Below, piece by piece: positions 12,101 to 22,790 of a stretch of DNA of 64,000 nt. The DNA is taken from contig BSDZ01000086.1 in the NCBI GenBank assembly GCA_030268105.1, positions 682,001-746,000 of the forward strand, in the 5' to 3' direction. Position numbers and translations under genes: made by a program. The notes beneath the pieces are model-generated. The model saw nothing but the letters and a program-made list of their open reading frames with translations, had not been told where the DNA came from and ran no database searches. This DNA is from Volvox africanus (lineage: Eukaryota; Chlorophyta; Chlorophyceae; Chlamydomonadales; Volvocaceae). The number at the start of each line of letters is the position of its first letter. Within the stretch, counting starts at the first letter, position 1.

Positions 12101-14203
12101 CTCACCCGCGTACCCCCGGACCCCCTCACGCCCTTATCCCCTCACCCGCGTACCCCCGGACCCTCCCCTGCCGCTTCCACGCACCTCCACCTCGTTCGCT
12201 ATCCCCGAGTCCAGCTGCATGTGCATCCCCGCATGCAGCTGCTCAACCCGCAGGCAGTGACACCGTAAAGCAACGGGGCCTTGTGTTCCGGAGCTGCCCC
12301 GGCCACCCGCCACGGCAGCAGCAGCAGCAGCAGCAGCTTGACCCCGCGGTACGGGAGTCCCCAACGCCGTTGCTACGGCCCCGGGACCGAGTACGTGGTG
12401 TAGGAGGCCCCCGGCTGCGGCTGCAATGAGGTGGTGCGGTGGTGAGTGTTGCCATTCAATCAGCTGAAGGAATGTACAGCCGCCGCACCCGCACCCACCC
12501 GCATGACCTCCAGTAACCCCTTGCACGTCGGACAGATGGACAGACAAACAGGCAGACTCATGGCCAGATAGACAGACTCATGGACAGAGAGACAGACTCA
12601 TGGACAGAGAGACAGACTCATGGACAGAGAGACAGACTCATGGACAGAGAGACAGACTCATGGACAGAGAGATGGACAAACCCGCAAACGCACCCAGCGC
12701 CAAATATTGTGCGGACTTGCCCGTCACAGCCGCCACCAGCCCCCGACTGTCTTCGCCTCCGTAGCTGGCGAGAAGCTGCCCTCCCTGGAGCGAAAGAAGT
12801 AACCGGGGCAACACCGACCGCAGCAGAGGAACTACCAACAAGTAACAAGTAATGACTGATCGCACAAACCAGACATCCTCACCCGCCTTACCGTACGGAA
12901 CATACACCCTTTCCCCTTCCTCTTCCCCTTCCCCTTCCCCCGCTCACAATCACCACCCCGGCGAACCTGCGTGGCATCAAAACACGACCGTGGAAGCGAA
13001 TATACGGAGAAGCCCCTGAAGATGCTGCACAGCTCCACACGCCGTACTTCCTCATCCGATTCATCATTGGCGCTCGGGACAGTAGTGGAGGCTGCAGCCG
13101 ATGCGGCCCTGACGTGTGCGGGCGCCTCGCCGACGGGGCCGTCACCGGTAACAGAAGCATCGACGGCGGCCCATTGCCAGATCACTCTGTTGACTCCGAC
13201 CTCCAAGACGCCCGCTGTCGGCTGCGCTACGGACTGCCGCTCCCGGGCAGACACCACAACTACCTCGGTGGCATTCACCAGCTGCAAAAGCATCTTGGTC
13301 ACGGCGTACGACCTGTACGACATGTAGGTCGAATATCGTAGTCGAACAATGAGGGGAACCGGGCGGGGCAGTGCAGGTTGAAGCTCCACTCACAAACACA
13401 AATACATGTACGTATGTGTGTAACTGTGTGTGCATTCCTTCCCGTAAACTTTATCAGTTTCCGTAGTTCGTTGATTTCAGGTTTAGGCTGCGCGACCGGG
13501 CGCTGTACAAAGGAGGAGATCGGAAGGCACGAGTGGGTCGCAGAGCGGGAATCTTATGGCCAGAAGTTCAATGCCGCAGGGTAACTTACGACTCAAGATC
13601 ATCGGTGAATCCGCACACCTCACACGGTATTATGGCTGTTGGCGAGGTCACAAACGACACCGAGACAACACAACACAACAGAACGCGACGAAGGGGGAGT
13701 TTTCGTTAGCCGGGATCGCTATCGTTGCCTTTACCATATCGATCCTTGCTGGCCCAAGGAGCAGCTTAACGTTCTTGCCAGCATCAGGGCATCTTCTGCC
13801 CACAGTAATAATCGACTCGGGGTTTTGTTCTTTTACAAACATAGCTACTTGGATTGATATTTTTATAATGATTACGCTGAACGAATGAAGTTCGTGGCCC
13901 TCTTTCATTTGCAGCTCGTCACCGTGGCAAACGGAGCACTCGCCTGCCGGGTTCGATGTATTGTGATAAGCGCAACGTCAACGTGGACAGCTCCAGAACT
14001 GCCAGGCCAACCTCCCGAGCGCGGTTCTCGATCACGCTCGCGACCACGCGGCAAGGAAGAGCCGCCAAGCCTAAATTCCTAGCGCTTTGATTTTGTAGAG
14101 CAGCGGAGCCAGGTTCCTCATCCTCCTGGAAGTCTGCGAGCAACGCATGCAGCTGCCGAGGCTGCCGCGTTCGCGCGTTGTTTTGGTCAGCCATCGTCAT
14201 CAT
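6172..14203 (-). CDS. MSH4: MutS homologue MSH4 (meiotic crossover factor)
   Basis: MSH4 pairs with MSH5 to form a clamp that stabilises meiotic recombination intermediates and promotes crossovers. It lacks the mismatch-binding N-terminal domain of repair MutS proteins, as here. Exons read on the minus strand: 14203-~13944, 13876-~13740, 13312-12967, 12784-12694, 12507-12185, 11714-11610, 11272-11091, ~10857-10733, 10490-10407, 10169-9969, 9654-9274, 8911-8708, 8417-8250, 7779-7609, 7440-7336, 6980-6870, 6740-6607 and 6271-6172; a junction near 12000 and one near 13700 are unresolved. MSH4-specific blocks are VIENRAREVGLAVLEL and LSQYIE near the start and ISRIQQCFAIRAE in the core. ATPase motifs are GPNMSGKST (Walker A), LVLLDELGRAT (Walker B) and ATHFPQL. 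The clamp exon (9654-9274) holds a Gly/Ser-rich insert, and the signature loop before SSSFLSEM is several residues longer than usual. Stop is TAG 6172-6174. Confidence 0.93.
6571..6606. repeat. (CA)n microsatellite in the last MSH4 intron
   Basis: CA dinucleotides with a few interruptions. On the gene strand it reads (GT)n and begins exactly at the exon end at 6607, so the splice donor lies inside the repeat. Confidence 0.9.
7872..7990. repeat. GTT/GGTTGT-rich low-complexity tract in an MSH4 intron
   Basis: Long run of GTTGTGGTTGT-like words with almost no A or C on the plus strand, between the exons ending at 8250 and starting at 7779. Simple-sequence expansion; no coding potential seen. 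Confidence 0.8.
10430..10552 (+). repeat. MSH4: Inverted duplication, arm 1 (123 bp, perfect)
   Basis: Identical, base for base, to the reverse complement of 10905-11027. It covers 62 bp of intron including the 3' splice site and the first 61 bp of the MSH4 exon 10490-10407. The arms are separated by 352 bp, which contains the MSH4 exon ~10857-10733. Confidence 0.95.
10905..11027 (-). repeat. Inverted duplication, arm 2 (123 bp, perfect)
   Basis: Reverse-complement copy of 10430-10552, lying antisense in the intron between the MSH4 exons 11272-11091 and ~10857-10733. The other arm includes functional exon sequence, so this one is the likely derived copy. Confidence 0.95.
12041..12160. repeat. 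40-bp C-rich tandem repeat in MSH4
   Basis: Two exact 40-bp units at 12081-12120 and 12121-12160, preceded by a degenerate copy. Lies in the intron downstream of the exon ending at 12185. C-rich on the plus strand. Confidence 0.9.
12551..12670. repeat. 20-bp tandem repeat in an MSH4 intron
   Basis: Five exact copies of a 20-bp unit (GACAGACTCATGGACAGAGA) at 12571-12670, preceded by one diverged copy. No spacers, so this is a minisatellite and not a CRISPR array. It fills most of the intron between exons 12784-12694 and 12507-12185. Confidence 0.95.
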
Positions 14204-15569
14204 CTTGGCGCAACGTCAGTCTAAAAAAGGCGCTTCTGTCCTCTTAGTTAATGCGTGATGCGCTGATTCGTTGTTTCCCACAGCAAGCAGCAGCGGCAAG
14301 CAGCGGCAGATAGAAGCAAATGAAGAAGCAAAAAGGTGAACCGTGGGTCCATTGCAGTAGGAACGCCGGGCAAAGAAATAAATTTAACAAAACAAACATT
14401 TAAAATATGGTTAATAACAAAGCAACGTCTGGTGGTATTTACCCAGACTTGGGAGAATACCAAACGCGAGGCGATGTTGTGCAGCTTGCTTGACGGAGGC
14501 CTAGTGTCCGAAAACCAACTAACGCCGTAACCCATAAGCCATTAGGACAAGCACGCACAAGGGCACATGAAATGACGATGAGATCAGTATATCGCTCGAA
14601 TCGTTGGAATGTGGAATCGTTGGAACAATGAAGATTTCGTTCAGAGTAGCTAGACCCTAAACTCCCCCAACCGGAAGTCCCCGGCGATTGCTGCTGGGCC
14701 TTGCCGTCTTCCATGTTTTCAATTGACATCAGCTTTGGTGCTGTTGGCACAAGTGCAAGGACATACAGCCGCTGCTTTGCCCACTAACGCGGAGCAGATT
14801 TTTAGCTGCATCTCGTCGCGGGACAAAATTGGAGCAAGTACTTGGGTATCTTGTCCCGCCGATGGAGATGCGACTCAGAATCAGTTCCAAAAGTTAAGTC
14901 TGTTTAGAAGAATTGATTTATTTCCAACGAAGCCATTCCTGCTTTAGTGGCCTCACAATGGTCTGATGCTTGAATCCGGTTTTCGGGGCCAAGCGTTCCC
15001 GGGAGGGGAGGGGAGGACGCCAAGGCAGCCTCCTACTGAAAGAGCGGGGACCTCGGAAAGCATATTACATGTAGTATACCTTTAATGCACTAGGACAGGG
15101 CGGGTACGATGATGTGGTGAAAGGGGTACTGCTTTCCTGTGCCAAAGTTTACTCTCGGCTTGCCAAGCACCTGTGAGACATAGCCGCCTCATTTCAGTTG
15201 CGTGTTGTGCACGACATTCATGTTGGGCAGTATCTTGTTTCGTCGTTTCGTCCGCGTGAGCGCGTCCGAAAATGTCGTTAACCGATGGCCGTTCAGGTGT
15301 TTCCGCTTCCTAACGGAAGAAACGAAGCATCTTCTTGTATCGCTCGTTCGCGCGGCCCTATGAACCTCCTAGCTCGCCCGGACCTTACAAGCTCTTTTAA
15401 GAGTAACAATCATCCTCATCCTCATCACCATCACCATCAGGAAGCATGGTGCTTTCGAATACTTAAAGTTCATGTTCGATCACTCTTAGTCAAATTACCT
15501 ATACATTGACGTTCATACTTGGCTCATGTTTTCCTATGCTAGTTAGAGATGGGAAAGGCCATGCCTCCG
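14204..15569. other. Region upstream of MSH4, no gene supported
   Basis: Presumed promoter side of MSH4. Short open frames on both strands carry no recognisable motif. A small CATCCTCATCACCAT simple repeat lies at about 15408-15440. Confidence 0.45.
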
Positions 15570-15850
15570 AAATCTATATATCTATATCTATATTTATATC
15601 TATATATATTTAAATAATTATATAACAAAATATAATTATATTATATAATTGTATTATATATAAAAACCCTACAATATAATATATTATATATTATATAACC
15701 CTATAATAATATATTATATATAATGTAACCCTATAATATATTATATTATATATATTATTATATTATATCATAAAGTAAACCCTATATTATATATTGTATA
15801 TTATTAAATATAAATTTATTATTTATTATATATGTATATATAACCTTTTT
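15570..15850. repeat. Extreme AT-rich island with spaced AACCCTA words
   Basis: About 280 bp made almost only of A and T (TATA, TTATATA, ATTATATA), broken by AACCCTA/AACCCTATA words near 15663, 15697, 15727 and 15778. It ends abruptly about 30 bp before the gypsy LTR. Base composition is wholly unlike the GC-balanced surroundings. Confidence 0.85.
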
Positions 15851-15880
15851 TGCTGGGTTGTGTCGGGGAGCCTCCGGGGG

Positions 15881-16287
15881 TGTAACAGAGTCTTCGCCTA
15901 GCTGGTAGGTGTAGCTATATTGGCGAGCTCCGAGTAACTGTGTCGTAGGGCACGTAGTGCAAGGGTGACTCCTTGCTAGTCACATTATGGTAAGTTATTT
16001 ACAATGGAAGAGGAAGTGTCTGTCTCCACTATTCAAGCGCCTTAAAAAGCGCTGCCTGGCTCGTAAGGGGGCCTTACGTCTATTCAAAACTGGCCCGCAT
16101 TCTACAACCGACAACGTTGTACGAATGCTCGCATGCAAGTAGTTCCATGCGACTTGCTCAAGTTCTGTGCGTTAGGTCTATTGTAATTAACCTATTGTTA
16201 TGTAATTATGTTATTTTCACAATTTTCCAAATTACGACAACTCAGTTTCGCTCTTTCTGGCGCTTCTGCGCCTTTCGCCCTGTTACA
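15881..16287 (-). repeat. 3' LTR of a Ty3/gypsy element
   Basis: On the minus strand the 407-bp segment begins TGTAACA and ends TGTTACA, the usual TG...CA ends with a 7-bp inverted repeat. A purine-rich tract (GGAGGGGGAATGG) lies directly before its start, as expected for the plus-strand primer of an LTR retroelement. The pol frame ends 96 bp upstream of it. No second copy was found in the window, so the 5' LTR appears to be missing. Confidence 0.8.
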
Positions 16288-16382
16288 CCATTCCCCCTCC
16301 GCGAAGGGTTGCGTCCCCGCAACTCCAACTCCAGCGAACTCCACGAAGTGGTAGGTAACGGCGTGTTGGAATGACCAAGGGT

Positions 16383-19300
16383 CTAGTTGCGTTTGCGAAA
16401 ACTGCTGCGTCGCTGCCGGGTTTTGGCCACAGAACGGGGGTGGTCGCGTTCGTACTGTGCGATCAGTTCCGGAACATCCTCCAGTAGGGTAGCCTCGTCG
16501 ATGAAGATGTTCTCGGACTCATCGTAGCCCTTGAACTTGACGCCATATGTGACGCGACCAGTGATGGGGGTGATGTGGCGGCTGACCATGGCGTCAACAT
16601 GCCACCACAGGTCCCCAGTGGAGTTGACGAAGGGCTCGGGCGTGGCTTGGGCCACGGCTCGGTCGGGAAAAGCATCGTCCGCCGTCCGGAATGAGCGGAG
16701 TTGCCTCACGTTTACGACCGGGTGAATCTGCATGTGCGTCGGAAGTTTCAGGCGCGCTGCATTCTTGGAAACCATGGCCTCAATGGTGAAGGGGCCGACA
16801 TAGCGCGAGTTGAATTTCGTGCGGGAGTCGCCAGTTACCAGTTTGAGGTGGGCTGTAGAAAGGAGCACCTTATCGCCCGCCGAGCACACCTTCGCGGCGG
16901 GCTCGGCACGTCTCTTGTCGGCGTAGGCGGCCTGGCGGTGCTGCGAGGCCTTAACATGCAGCTTGGCTTGGGAGAGTGCAATTTCGCGGTCGATCATGAA
17001 CGATGTGACCGACGGGTTAGCGGGCTCCCAGTTGGGGTGCTTGGCTAGCAGCTGTAGCGGGGTGGTGGGCTCATAGCCCAGGACTAGCTTGAACGGGGTG
17101 AAGCCCGTCGAAGCTTGGACGCTCGAGTTGTAAGTGAACTCGAGTTGGGGCAGGAGATCACACCAGTTGGTGTGGTTGGCGTCCACGTAGTGGCGGAGCA
17201 TCTCCTCTAGGGTGTGATTGGCTCGCTCTGTCTGACCGTCCGTCTGCGGGTGGTGTGCAGTGGACATGTCAAGGCTCATGCCAGACAGCTTGAACAAGGT
17301 TTGCCAGAAGGTGCCTGTAAACTTGGGGTCACAGTCGGAGACGATGCTCTCTGGCTGACCGTAGAACAGGAACACCCAGTCGTAAGCGACCTCAGCTAGG
17401 CGCTCGGCTGTGATGTTCGTGGTGACAGGGATGACGCGCATCATCTTGGAAAGCCGGCATACAAAGACGGCGATGGCGTCGTCGTCACGGTGCGATTTTG
17501 GCAGGTCCGTGATTAGGTCCAGGGAAATGGACTGCCAGGGCCGCTCAGGGATGGGCAGTGGTTGAGATTTGCCCAGGGGGCGGCCTTGCCTGTGTTTGCA
17601 CCGTTAGCACGAGGGGCAGGTGGTGGTGTAGGTCTCCACCGATCGGTCCATGTTCGGCCAGTAGTAGAATCTGCTGAGCCGGGCAAGGGTCTTGTCGCGG
17701 CCCAGGTGGCCTGCGATGGGGATGTCATGAGCCTCGCGCAGCAGCTTGGCGCGCAGCCCCGGGATGTCTGGGACGTACAGGCGAGCCCGCAGGGCACCAC
17801 GCGGCTCGTAGTACAGCAAGCAACGGGGGATCCTCTTTGGAGTTCCTGACGCCTTGCTCCTTGAGGCGAGTGTAGGTCTCATCTTGGGGACCATCTCTGC
17901 GGATGGTGGTGGCCAGGTCGATGGCAGCCTTGGCCACAGAGACCGTCATGGTGTGGACCCGCAGGTCCGGTCGTCGGCAGATGGCATCAGCCACGACGTT
18001 GGTCGTGCCCGGCTTGTGCTCGATGACGTAGTTGAATTCTTCGAGCTCCGCAAGCCAGCGCACTTGGCACCGGTTTAACAGGGGTTGCGTTTTGAACGCC
18101 GAAACTGCCGAGTTATCGGTCCAGATGGTCACCGGATGAGGTCCCTTGACGTGGTGCCACCAGACACGAAGGCAGTGGACAACCGCGAGCATCTCGCGGT
18201 CGTGTGCAGGGTAGTTGCGCTCCGCCGGGGTAAGCTTCCGGCTCTCATACGCGATCACTCGCTCGACACCATTTTGGACTTGGGATAGAACTCCGCCTGT
18301 GGCGTAGTCCGAGGCGTCAGTGGTGAGCGTGAAGAGCGCATTGGGGTCTGGGGGTGCCATGACAGGGGCCGAGGTTAGGGCGTTCTCAAGCACTTGGAAA
18401 GCTTGTTCACAGGACTTGTCCCACTTGGTGATGGCCTGTTTGTGGCCTTTGCCCGTGTGCCCGGCCAGGAGGTTGGTGAGGGGGTGTGCGATTTCTGCGA
18501 AGCCCTTCACCATGCGGCGGTAGTATTGCGCCAGTCCGAGGAAGGAGCGCAGATCCGTGATGGTCTGCAGGGTAGGCCAATCTTGGATTGCCTTGACTTT
18601 GCGTGGGTCGGCGCTGATGCTGTCTTTGCTCATGATGTGGCCTAGGAAGTCGATCTTGGTAGTCCCAAAGGCGCACTTGGATGCCTTGGCGTAGAGCTGG
18701 TGTTCACGTAGCACTTTTAGCACGGTCTCGAGGTGTTGGGCATGCTCATCTTCCGTCTTGGAGTAGATGAGGATATCATAGGTAGATGAGCACGAAGGTG
18801 TCCAGGTAGGGGCGGAAGATGTCGTTCATCAGTCGCTGGAACGTGGCCGGTGCGTTGGTGAGACCGAAGGGCATAACTGTGAACTCGAAGTGTCCGTAGC
18901 GTGTGTTGATTGCCGTCTTGGGGATGTCCTGCGCTGCAACTCGGATCTGGTGGTAACCAGACTGGAGGTCGATTTTGCTGAACACGGCGGCGCCGTGTAG
19001 TCGATCCAGTAGCTCGTCGATGCGAGGCAGGGGGTAGGCGTTGCGGACGGTGGCCTTGTTGAGGGCCCGGTAGTCGATGCACATGCGCAGTCCGCCATCC
19101 TTCTTTTGGCGGACAGCACCGGGGCACCGTGCGGCGACACGCTAGGGCGAATCCAGCCCTTCTCCAGGAGCGAGGTGATTTGGTTTTTGAGCTCGGCCAA
19201 CTCGTCCTGGGACATGCGGTACGAGTTGCGGCTCATGGTTACAGAGGTGGTGAGCTCGATTGAGTGGTCGACAGCACGCGTGGGAGGCATGTCCGTGGGT

Positions 19301-19400
19301 TCTGCAAAGACGTCGGCGTACTGAGTGGTGATGTGCGTCATATCGACGCCCGGGGTGCTGATGCCTTGGGTGTTGACCTCGTGTACAACACAAAGGCTGT
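16383..19400 (-). pseudogene. Gypsy pol remnant: RT, RNase H, integrase, chromodomain
   Basis: Read on the minus strand. RT blocks at about 19340-18780 include [37 protein letters not shown] and [16 protein letters not shown] connection and RNase H (TTDASDYATGGVLSQ) lie at 18723-17900. The integrase zinc finger (AGHLGRDKTL, then CPSC) is at about 17710-17607, the integrase core at 17560-16900 with the Asp of VSDCDPKF and the Glu of TDGQTERAN, and a chromodomain near 16560-16450 (YGVKFKGYDESENIF). Four breaks are seen: a one-base loss near 19105, a frameshift inside the catalytic YxDD motif near 18780, a frameshift at a G run near 17828, and a TAA stop at 17604-17606 just after the zinc finger. 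The last 354-codon frame (17444-16383) is intact. Confidence 0.92.
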
Positions 19401-19449
19401 ACTGCTTGGTGGCTCACACAACGGACTGGGTTCACAGTGGTCAAGCTTT

Positions 19450-20170
19450 TGCCACCGTTGATCAAGGCGCTGCAGGTGATGGCCAGCAACAGCCCACCGC
19501 CCCAGTGCAAGTACTGCAAGAACATCATATTGAAGTCCGTTGGGGTGGTAATGGAGCAGACCTCGGCGCTGGTGGGCTGCGGGGCAGAGTGGAGATCGAT
19601 GTGGTCGGGCTGCTGGGCGCCGCGGCCAAAATCTTGCGGACCTACACCGTCGAAGGGAATTACGACGAGGTCACATTGCAATGTCTCACAAAGTTCAGGA
19701 CGTGCCTCATGCGGGCCAAGGGCGCGTTTCCCTTCCAGTTGCACGACCTTGCGGCTCGGGCACCTCCGGACCAGGTATTGGATATACCATTAGAGAAGGC
19801 CGACCTCGACGTGCTGCTTGGTCATGTCAGTCCTTGCGGCTCCAATTTCGTCAATGCACCAGCTTCGCTGGCGCTCAGCGACGCGCCGGAGGGCGGTCAG
19901 TGTCCCCGAGTGCCGTATGCGTACCTGCAACCTTTGCCGGATGAAGTCCATGCGGCGATGGCACCCCACTGCTGCGCTAATCCTGGCTGCCTGGATTTGG
20001 AGGGGCCGAGCGAGGCATCGCTGCGGCAGCGGTGCGGCGACGACGGTGGCTGCAGCGGCGGGGGGCGGACATGGTATTGCAGTAGGGAGTGTTCGCAGGG
20101 GCTCTTGAATCCTAGTTATGAGCGGGAGGGCCAAGCGAGTGCAGGAGGGCCGGGAGGTGTGGATGACCGG
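19450..20170 (+). pseudogene. MYND-type zinc-finger protein of the green-algal family, truncated and frameshifted
   Basis: The plus strand encodes a piece resembling the large chlorophyte family with an alpha-helical body and a C-terminal MYND finger (a protein-interaction module). From about 19450 one frame reads QCKYCKNIILKSVG up to about 19590; the match then continues in another frame (VEIDVVGLLGAAAKIL onward), consistent with loss of one base. The finger reads CCANPGC...CGDDGGC...WYCSREC at about 19968-20095, but the last expected Cys/His pair is not seen directly after it; an intron at the GTGAGC donor near 20171 is one possibility. The 5' half is missing because a gypsy remnant lies there. 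Minus-strand frames over the same bases are shadows. Whether the locus is expressed cannot be told. Confidence 0.6.
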
Positions 20171-20578
20171 TGAGCGCCATCTGGCAGCTGCATTAGCGAT
20201 GGCGGTGGAGGAGCCTGAGGGGTACACAGGCGTAGCAAGGAAGTCCCACTGCCTGTTTGAACATCGCGCCGAGGACGGGACGAGACCGCGAAGTGCAGGT
20301 TGACACACACACGCATTGGAGTCCTTCCTCCCCCCTCATCGCGTCTTCTCAGATCGGTATGGGGTAGTGATGGGTGGCGGGGGCCAAGTGTTCCAGGCTT
20401 GGGATAGCTTGCCCGGTAGCTCCGCGGTAGGTTTGCGTAGCTGGGATAGGGGTTAGCGAAGGCAGGTTGGATCTATGCTTATTAGATGGCGGCGTCGGGG
20501 GATGCTGGTGGCTCCACTTGGGCCAAGTGTGGTTCGATCAACGCAACTGTTGACGCGCAGGAAAACAGGTTGTGCAGT

Positions 20579-20678
20579 GCAGGCTGGCTGGCAGGGAGGC
20601 AGGCTGGCTGGCTGGCAGGGAGGCAGGCTGGCTGGCTGGCAGGGAGCCAGGCTGGCAGGCAGGCAGGGAGGCAGGGAC
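20579..20678. repeat. GGCAGGGAGGCAGGCT minisatellite
   Basis: Imperfect tandem repeats built from GGCTGGCAGGGAGGCAGGCT units, with one diverged unit (GGGAGCCAGGCT). G-rich on the plus strand. Lies downstream of the MYND remnant. Confidence 0.9.
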
Positions 20679-22513
20679 GGGTTGGGATAAGTTATCATTT
20701 CTTTTGATCTTCTGACGAAGATTTATCTTAACTTGTGATCGTCCAGTCCGTGCGTGGCGCTCATCCAAGCAGGGCTTAAATTTTGAAGGTCTTTGCCTAT
20801 CCTCAGCCAAAGTATTTGTAGCAGGAGTAGTACTTGCAAGAGTGCATTCAAAAAGGCTTTTTTTGCAAGAACTGGATGTTTCGGTTGTTGCTTGCATGCA
20901 GGGATGCGGCCTCCCCGTTTGGTGGAAGGGATACATTTTGGATCCTGGATCCGGCGCATGGTCAACGCTTGGAGATCATGACGATGATTATCTTGCCTAT
21001 ATTTGATCCAAGCAAGGTCACGGCAGGTTGGGCCATGATTGTGGCCATGATCATCCGGACTTGCTGCTGCGTAAGAGATGATTCCGCAAGGAGGCCGAAA
21101 TGTCCAACTTCGTAAACCACCTAGCGTTTGGGGGCCATCCCGGGATAATTCCTTCACTTTCGGACCATCAGGGGCAGTCTTGTACGTGGATCGCCGATAG
21201 CAGTTCATATGTGCGTGTGTATGTGTGTTGGTTTATTTTCCTGTTTCCTCTCCCCTTCTCTCACCCTTTCTGTATTCTTTTGGCTATGTCTGTATGTCTC
21301 TATATGACACTTGCGCGCACGCTCTACATGTCTAAACGCGTGCACGGGCGCAGGGGACTGCTGGTCTCTCCGGGTGGTGAGTGGAAAGCCGTGCAACAGG
21401 GGTTCACCCCGGCAGTACGTCCGATAATGTCTGGGTCAACGTAGGGCGAGGAAGAGTCACTTTTTCAAACGGAAATGGATTCACATTTGATCCATTTTTG
21501 TTATTCCCTGCAGGTATATTGTAAAGTCTCGTGTTACATTGGACCCTCGCAACGGGGGGAGGGGAGGGGAGGGGAGGGGAGGCAGAAGGTTGGAGAGTTG
21601 GAGTGCCTCTGGTGTGCATTATGCATTACCACAGGATTGGCTTCAGGATCGCGATACGATCGTTTGCAGCGTGTGTCACGCCAGTTGGATCAAGGAAGTA
21701 AGTTCTCACGGCGCTTGGCAAATGAAAGAACTTCTTAGCGGGTTTACGATGTGGTGCTGGGTGTATGTTGTGCATGCCTTCGTGCGGGCCTGTACTGCGA
21801 TTGCGCTTTGACACGGCAGCGAGCGAACCTAAAGGAAGAGCGCATAGGGCTTCTTAGAGGGCCCCGACAACACATGCTGCTGCGCTGTTGGTGCTGGTGG
21901 GAAGATGGAAGGAAACAAAGTTGAGGCGGACGTCGAATCGGGCGATATTACCCTTTGACTCTTATGCTGTAATTCGGGTTGCTTGCGTTGCTTGACCTTA
22001 CATAGGGTTAGTCAGGTCTGGGCCCAGACCAGATAGACGATGAGGCTCTGCGCGCCGCACATGTGTTCATTGGGTCGAGCCGCAGCCCCACTGGGTGGAC
22101 GGTGTCAGTGATGCTAATCAGACGCGGACAGCAGCGCTCGGGGAACCGACCCTCCCCTGACGTCTCTAATGCAGCAGCAGTAAAACCCTACGACTTATCA
22201 TCCCAGTATTAAGGTTTTAAGTCTCATGCGGTAACCAGTGTGGTCGTTTGCATCCAATCTCTATTTCCCCAAGCAAGTCCTTGGGCACGGTGGCTAATTG
22301 GCCTTCCACCGGGGGTAGGGGAACTACTTGCGTGTAGCCGTGTAGGGCCTGGGCTCTCACGCCTGGGGTGAACGGAAAAGAAAAGTATGACCACGGCTGA
22401 TACGTCCTGGTGACCGTGTGAAGGACCCGTCAATGAAGGCGTAGGATTGCGGATTCGGTAACCCATTCGGTTTGGGGAAGGGAAAACAAAGAGAGGCGAA
22501 CGCCAAAAATAAG

Positions 22514-22546
<33 letters not shown>

Positions 22547-22790
22547 CATATACACAGATGGAGAGGAGCATCGGGGTGCGTGTCATATTCACTTGCAAAC
22601 ACATATCATCTCCCTCACAACAACCACAAGAGCAAAATGATAAAAAAAACCATAATGCCTCATATCATCCGTCCAAATCTGACCTCTATCTATCCCCCAT
22701 ATACTACATCAGCAATTCCATGGTAATCCCGAGATTGCCTCTCCGCAACCCGAGACACACACGCACAGACACAATCCAGAACTGCGCAGT
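20679..22790. other. Gene-poor stretch, no gene supported
   Basis: Short frames on both strands but no recognisable domain. It holds a G-rich run at 21551-21582 built of GGGGA units, a possible G-quadruplex. The 3'UTR of the desaturase may reach into the right end, where TGTAA on the minus strand (TTACA at 22793-22797) is the first poly(A)-like signal after its stop. Confidence 0.45.
22517..22543. repeat. (GT)n microsatellite
   Basis: Uninterrupted GT dinucleotides, about 13 units, in the gene-poor stretch left of the desaturase gene. Confidence 0.95.

Larger units (their letters stand above)
15881..19440 (-). mobile_element. Decayed, 5'-truncated chromodomain Ty3/gypsy retrotransposon
   Basis: Reading minus: part of pol (reverse transcriptase, RNase H, integrase, chromodomain), polypurine tract, then one LTR. 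Gag, protease, primer-binding site and 5' LTR were not found; homology fades at about 19400-19450, where a plus-strand MYND-finger gene begins. The element cannot be autonomous in this state. Confidence 0.88.

Noticed and set aside
12551..12670. Regular 20-bp repeats that might suggest a CRISPR array
   Set aside because: Units abut with no spacers and the locus is a eukaryotic intron; it is a minisatellite.
15881..20200. A complete gypsy element with two LTRs
   Set aside because: Only one LTR copy was found and homology stops at about 19440, so it is a truncated relic.
19790..20308. 172-codon minus-strand frame
   Set aside because: Shadow of the plus-strand MYND-finger sequence.
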